64,000 nucleotides of DNA. It comes from an uncultured Muribaculaceae bacterium (lineage in GTDB: Bacteria; Bacteroidota; Bacteroidia; Bacteroidales; Muribaculaceae). The translations under genes and the position numbers were made by a program. The stretch spans positions 62,001-126,000 of the forward strand of contig CAKUAR010000002.1 of assembly GCA_934636465.1 (NCBI GenBank), written 5' to 3'. The notes beneath the pieces were generated by a model. It was not told where the DNA came from and did not search any database. It was given only the letters and a program-made list of their open reading frames with translations. Of the stretch, positions 62,607 to 64,000 are shown one piece after another. Position 1 is the first letter of the stretch. Every line of letters begins with the position of its first letter.

Positions 62607-63353
62607 ATGGCGACAAAAAAAATACGACATATAACATTGGCTTTGGTCATGCTGCTGTGCGCTTGCGCGGCAGTGGCGCAGGAAAACGACAAGATTTTGA
62701 ACCGTCCGTATGCCGACATGAGGAAGATTCATTTCGGTTTTTCTGTGGGCATGAACTTTCAAGACCTGAATTTGACCAACAACGGCTATGTGACCGATGA
62801 CGGACAGTCGTGGTTTGCCGACATTCCGAGCCATTCGCCTGGATTTTGCGTGAACGTGCTCGCCGATTTCCGTTTGTCGCAATATTTTAACCTGCGTTTC
62901 ACTCCAGGCATGTATTTCGGCAACAAGGTGGTGAAATATCGCAATGCGCTGGGCGATCCCGACGCTGCGAACCAGCAAGAATATAAGCAGAGTCAAAATG
63001 TGAAGGCAACCTACATAGTGCTGCCTGTGGATTTGAAATATTCGGCACTGCGCTATCGCCAGATGCGCCCATACTTCACAGGCGGCGTGATGGCGATATA
63101 TGATGTGGGCAAGGAACGCCCGGAGCAGTTGCGCTTTAAGGACATGGATTTCATGCTCACTGTGGGCATGGGGTGCGATTTGTATCTGCCATTCTTCAAG
63201 CTGTGCCCAGAGCTTAAATTCTGCTTCGGACTGAAAAATATACTTGAAAAGAAACGTCCTGACTTGAAAGATAACCCGGAAATGATGCGATTCACGCAAA
63301 GTGTTGACAAGGCACAGGACAACATGGTGGTCTTGACGTTTTATTTTGAATGA
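62607..63353 (+). CDS. porT: PorT-like outer membrane beta-barrel protein (type IX secretion)
   Basis: A 248-residue protein from the ATG at 62607 with signal peptide MATKKIRHITLALVMLLCAC AAVA. Alternating beta strands fill the mature part and it ends with the aromatic FYFE. HFGFSVGMNFQDLNLTNNGY and RPYFTGGVMAIYDVG are typical of PorT-family proteins of the Bacteroidota type IX secretion system. The stop overlaps the next gene's start region. The assignment is by similarity of layout; other outer-membrane barrels are possible. Confidence 0.8.
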   Translation: MATKKIRHITLALVMLLCACAAVAQENDKILNRPYADMRKIHFGFSVGMNFQDLNLTNNGYVTDDGQSWFADIPSHSPGFCVNVLADFRLSQYFNLRFTPGMYFGNKVVKYRNALGDPDAANQQEYKQSQNVKATYIVLPVDLKYSALRYRQMRPYFTGGVMAIYDVGKERPEQLRFKDMDFMLTVGMGCDLYLPFFKLCPELKFCFGLKNILEKKRPDLKDNPEMMRFTQSVDKAQDNMVVLTFYFE

Positions 63354-64000
63354 TGAACTGCACTGCAAGGAAATATAGACACCGCGTGCTGGCACGCCTG
63401 TTGCTGGTGGTGGCACTGCTTGGCTGGGGCTGTGGAGAGGCTTCGGGCCAGGTAGATGCGCAGTTCACGCAATACTGGGCTGCACCCACCTACTACAACC
63501 CTGCGGCAGCCGGCAATCTCGATTCGATACACATCACAGGCGGTAGCCGTGCGCAATGGGTGGGCATAAAGCATGCTCCGCTCACATTTGTGGCTCTGGG
63601 CGACATGCCGTTTAAGTTTCTCAACAAGCGTTGGGGCACAGGAGTGAGCGTGCAGCAGGAAAGCATGGGTCTTTATAAGTCGATTCATGCAGGGGCACAG
63701 CTCGCGTTCAAGAAAAAGATGCTCGGCGGAATGTTGAGCGTGGGTATTCAAGCCGGAATCATCAACGAGTCGTTTAATGGCGACAGCATATTCATACCCG
63801 AAGGCGACAACTATCATCAGGGCACCGACGAGGCCATACCGCGCACGCAGGTGGGCGGTACGGCGTTTGACGCCAACGTGGGCGTGTTTTACACGCACAA
63901 ATGGTTTTGGACAGGAATATCCGCCACCCACATCACACAGCCCACGGTCACTCTAAAGACCGACCAGAGCGAGGACCAGCAATATGAGTTTGATGCCGGC
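63353..64000 (+). CDS. PorP/SprF family type IX secretion membrane protein (truncated by window end)
   Basis: Visible 216 codons with no stop. The start is at 63353 or the overlapping ATG at 63350 (ATGATGAAC). The signal peptide (LARLLLVVALLGWGCGEASG) is followed by QVDAQFTQYWAAPTYYNPAAAG, the family signature of PorP/SprF proteins that anchor gliding or type IX substrates. Translationally coupled to porT. Confidence 0.88.
   Translation, partial: MNCTARKYRHRVLARLLLVVALLGWGCGEASGQVDAQFTQYWAAPTYYNPAAAGNLDSIHITGGSRAQWVGIKHAPLTFVALGDMPFKFLNKRWGTGVSVQQESMGLYKSIHAGAQLAFKKKMLGGMLSVGIQAGIINESFNGDSIFIPEGDNYHQGTDEAIPRTQVGGTAFDANVGVFYTHKWFWTGISATHITQPTVTLKTDQSEDQQYEFDAG

Overview
The window looks like a chromosome segment of a gut Bacteroidales bacterium (Muribaculaceae- or Prevotellaceae-like; this is a guess from style, not a classification). 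Supporting signs are PorT and PorP/SprF-type proteins of the type IX secretion/gliding apparatus, a DUF1080/GH127-rich glycan inventory, promoters fitting the Bacteroides pattern TTTG-N19-21-TAnnTTTG, and mobilizable-island genes typical of the phylum. No rRNA, tRNA or CRISPR array was recognised.

Core region 1 (1-8.7 kb): a minus-strand cluster of two family-4 glycosyltransferases and a truncated radical SAM protein, then a flavodoxin-fold oxidoreductase, a small secreted protein, peptidase T, two tandem NUC-type DNA/RNA endonucleases, and mnmE.

Mobile island (about 8.7-35.0 kb): this AT-richer block starts immediately behind mnmE. It carries a four-HTH-repeat regulator, a tyrosine integrase, an NBU-like excision/replication module (HTH protein, DUF3987-type protein, primase) in which all three genes are broken, an oriT-like region, and an intact mobC-relaxase pair. 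Behind these lies a type I restriction-modification operon with two independent phase-variation devices: a 16-bp inverted repeat that would invert the C-terminal half of hsdS, and eight copies of a 7-bp repeat inside hsdR. Next to it are an XRE controller and an orphan VbhA-like antitoxin. A palindromic intergenic unit then precedes a three-gene operon: a DnaG-like CHC2-zinc-finger/TOPRIM primase, an unrecognised 225-residue protein, and a 1141-residue reverse transcriptase fused to an HD phosphohydrolase-like domain and a Cys-rich tail. This operon is the best candidate for an undescribed system, probably anti-phage defence. A minus-strand trio (AAA ATPase with DUF4143-like C-terminus and two small proteins) closes the island.

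Core region 2 (35-64 kb): a secreted hypothetical; a GH127-family glycosidase; a carboxyltransferase (OadA-like) with two tandem biotinyl domains; a flavodoxin with a suspicious N-terminus; Hsp20; a Gfo/Idh - HEAT/DUF1080 - Gfo/Idh set fitting a 3-keto-glycoside pathway; a lipoprotein; a glutaredoxin-like protein; a VanX-type dipeptidase; YchF; a beta-helix protein; a five-gene minus-strand exopolysaccharide operon (flippase, Wza, Wzc, polymerase, GT2) with a clear promoter; then GT2, acyltransferase, PorT-like protein and a truncated PorP/SprF protein. All functional calls are from reading the sequence only; no database search was run.
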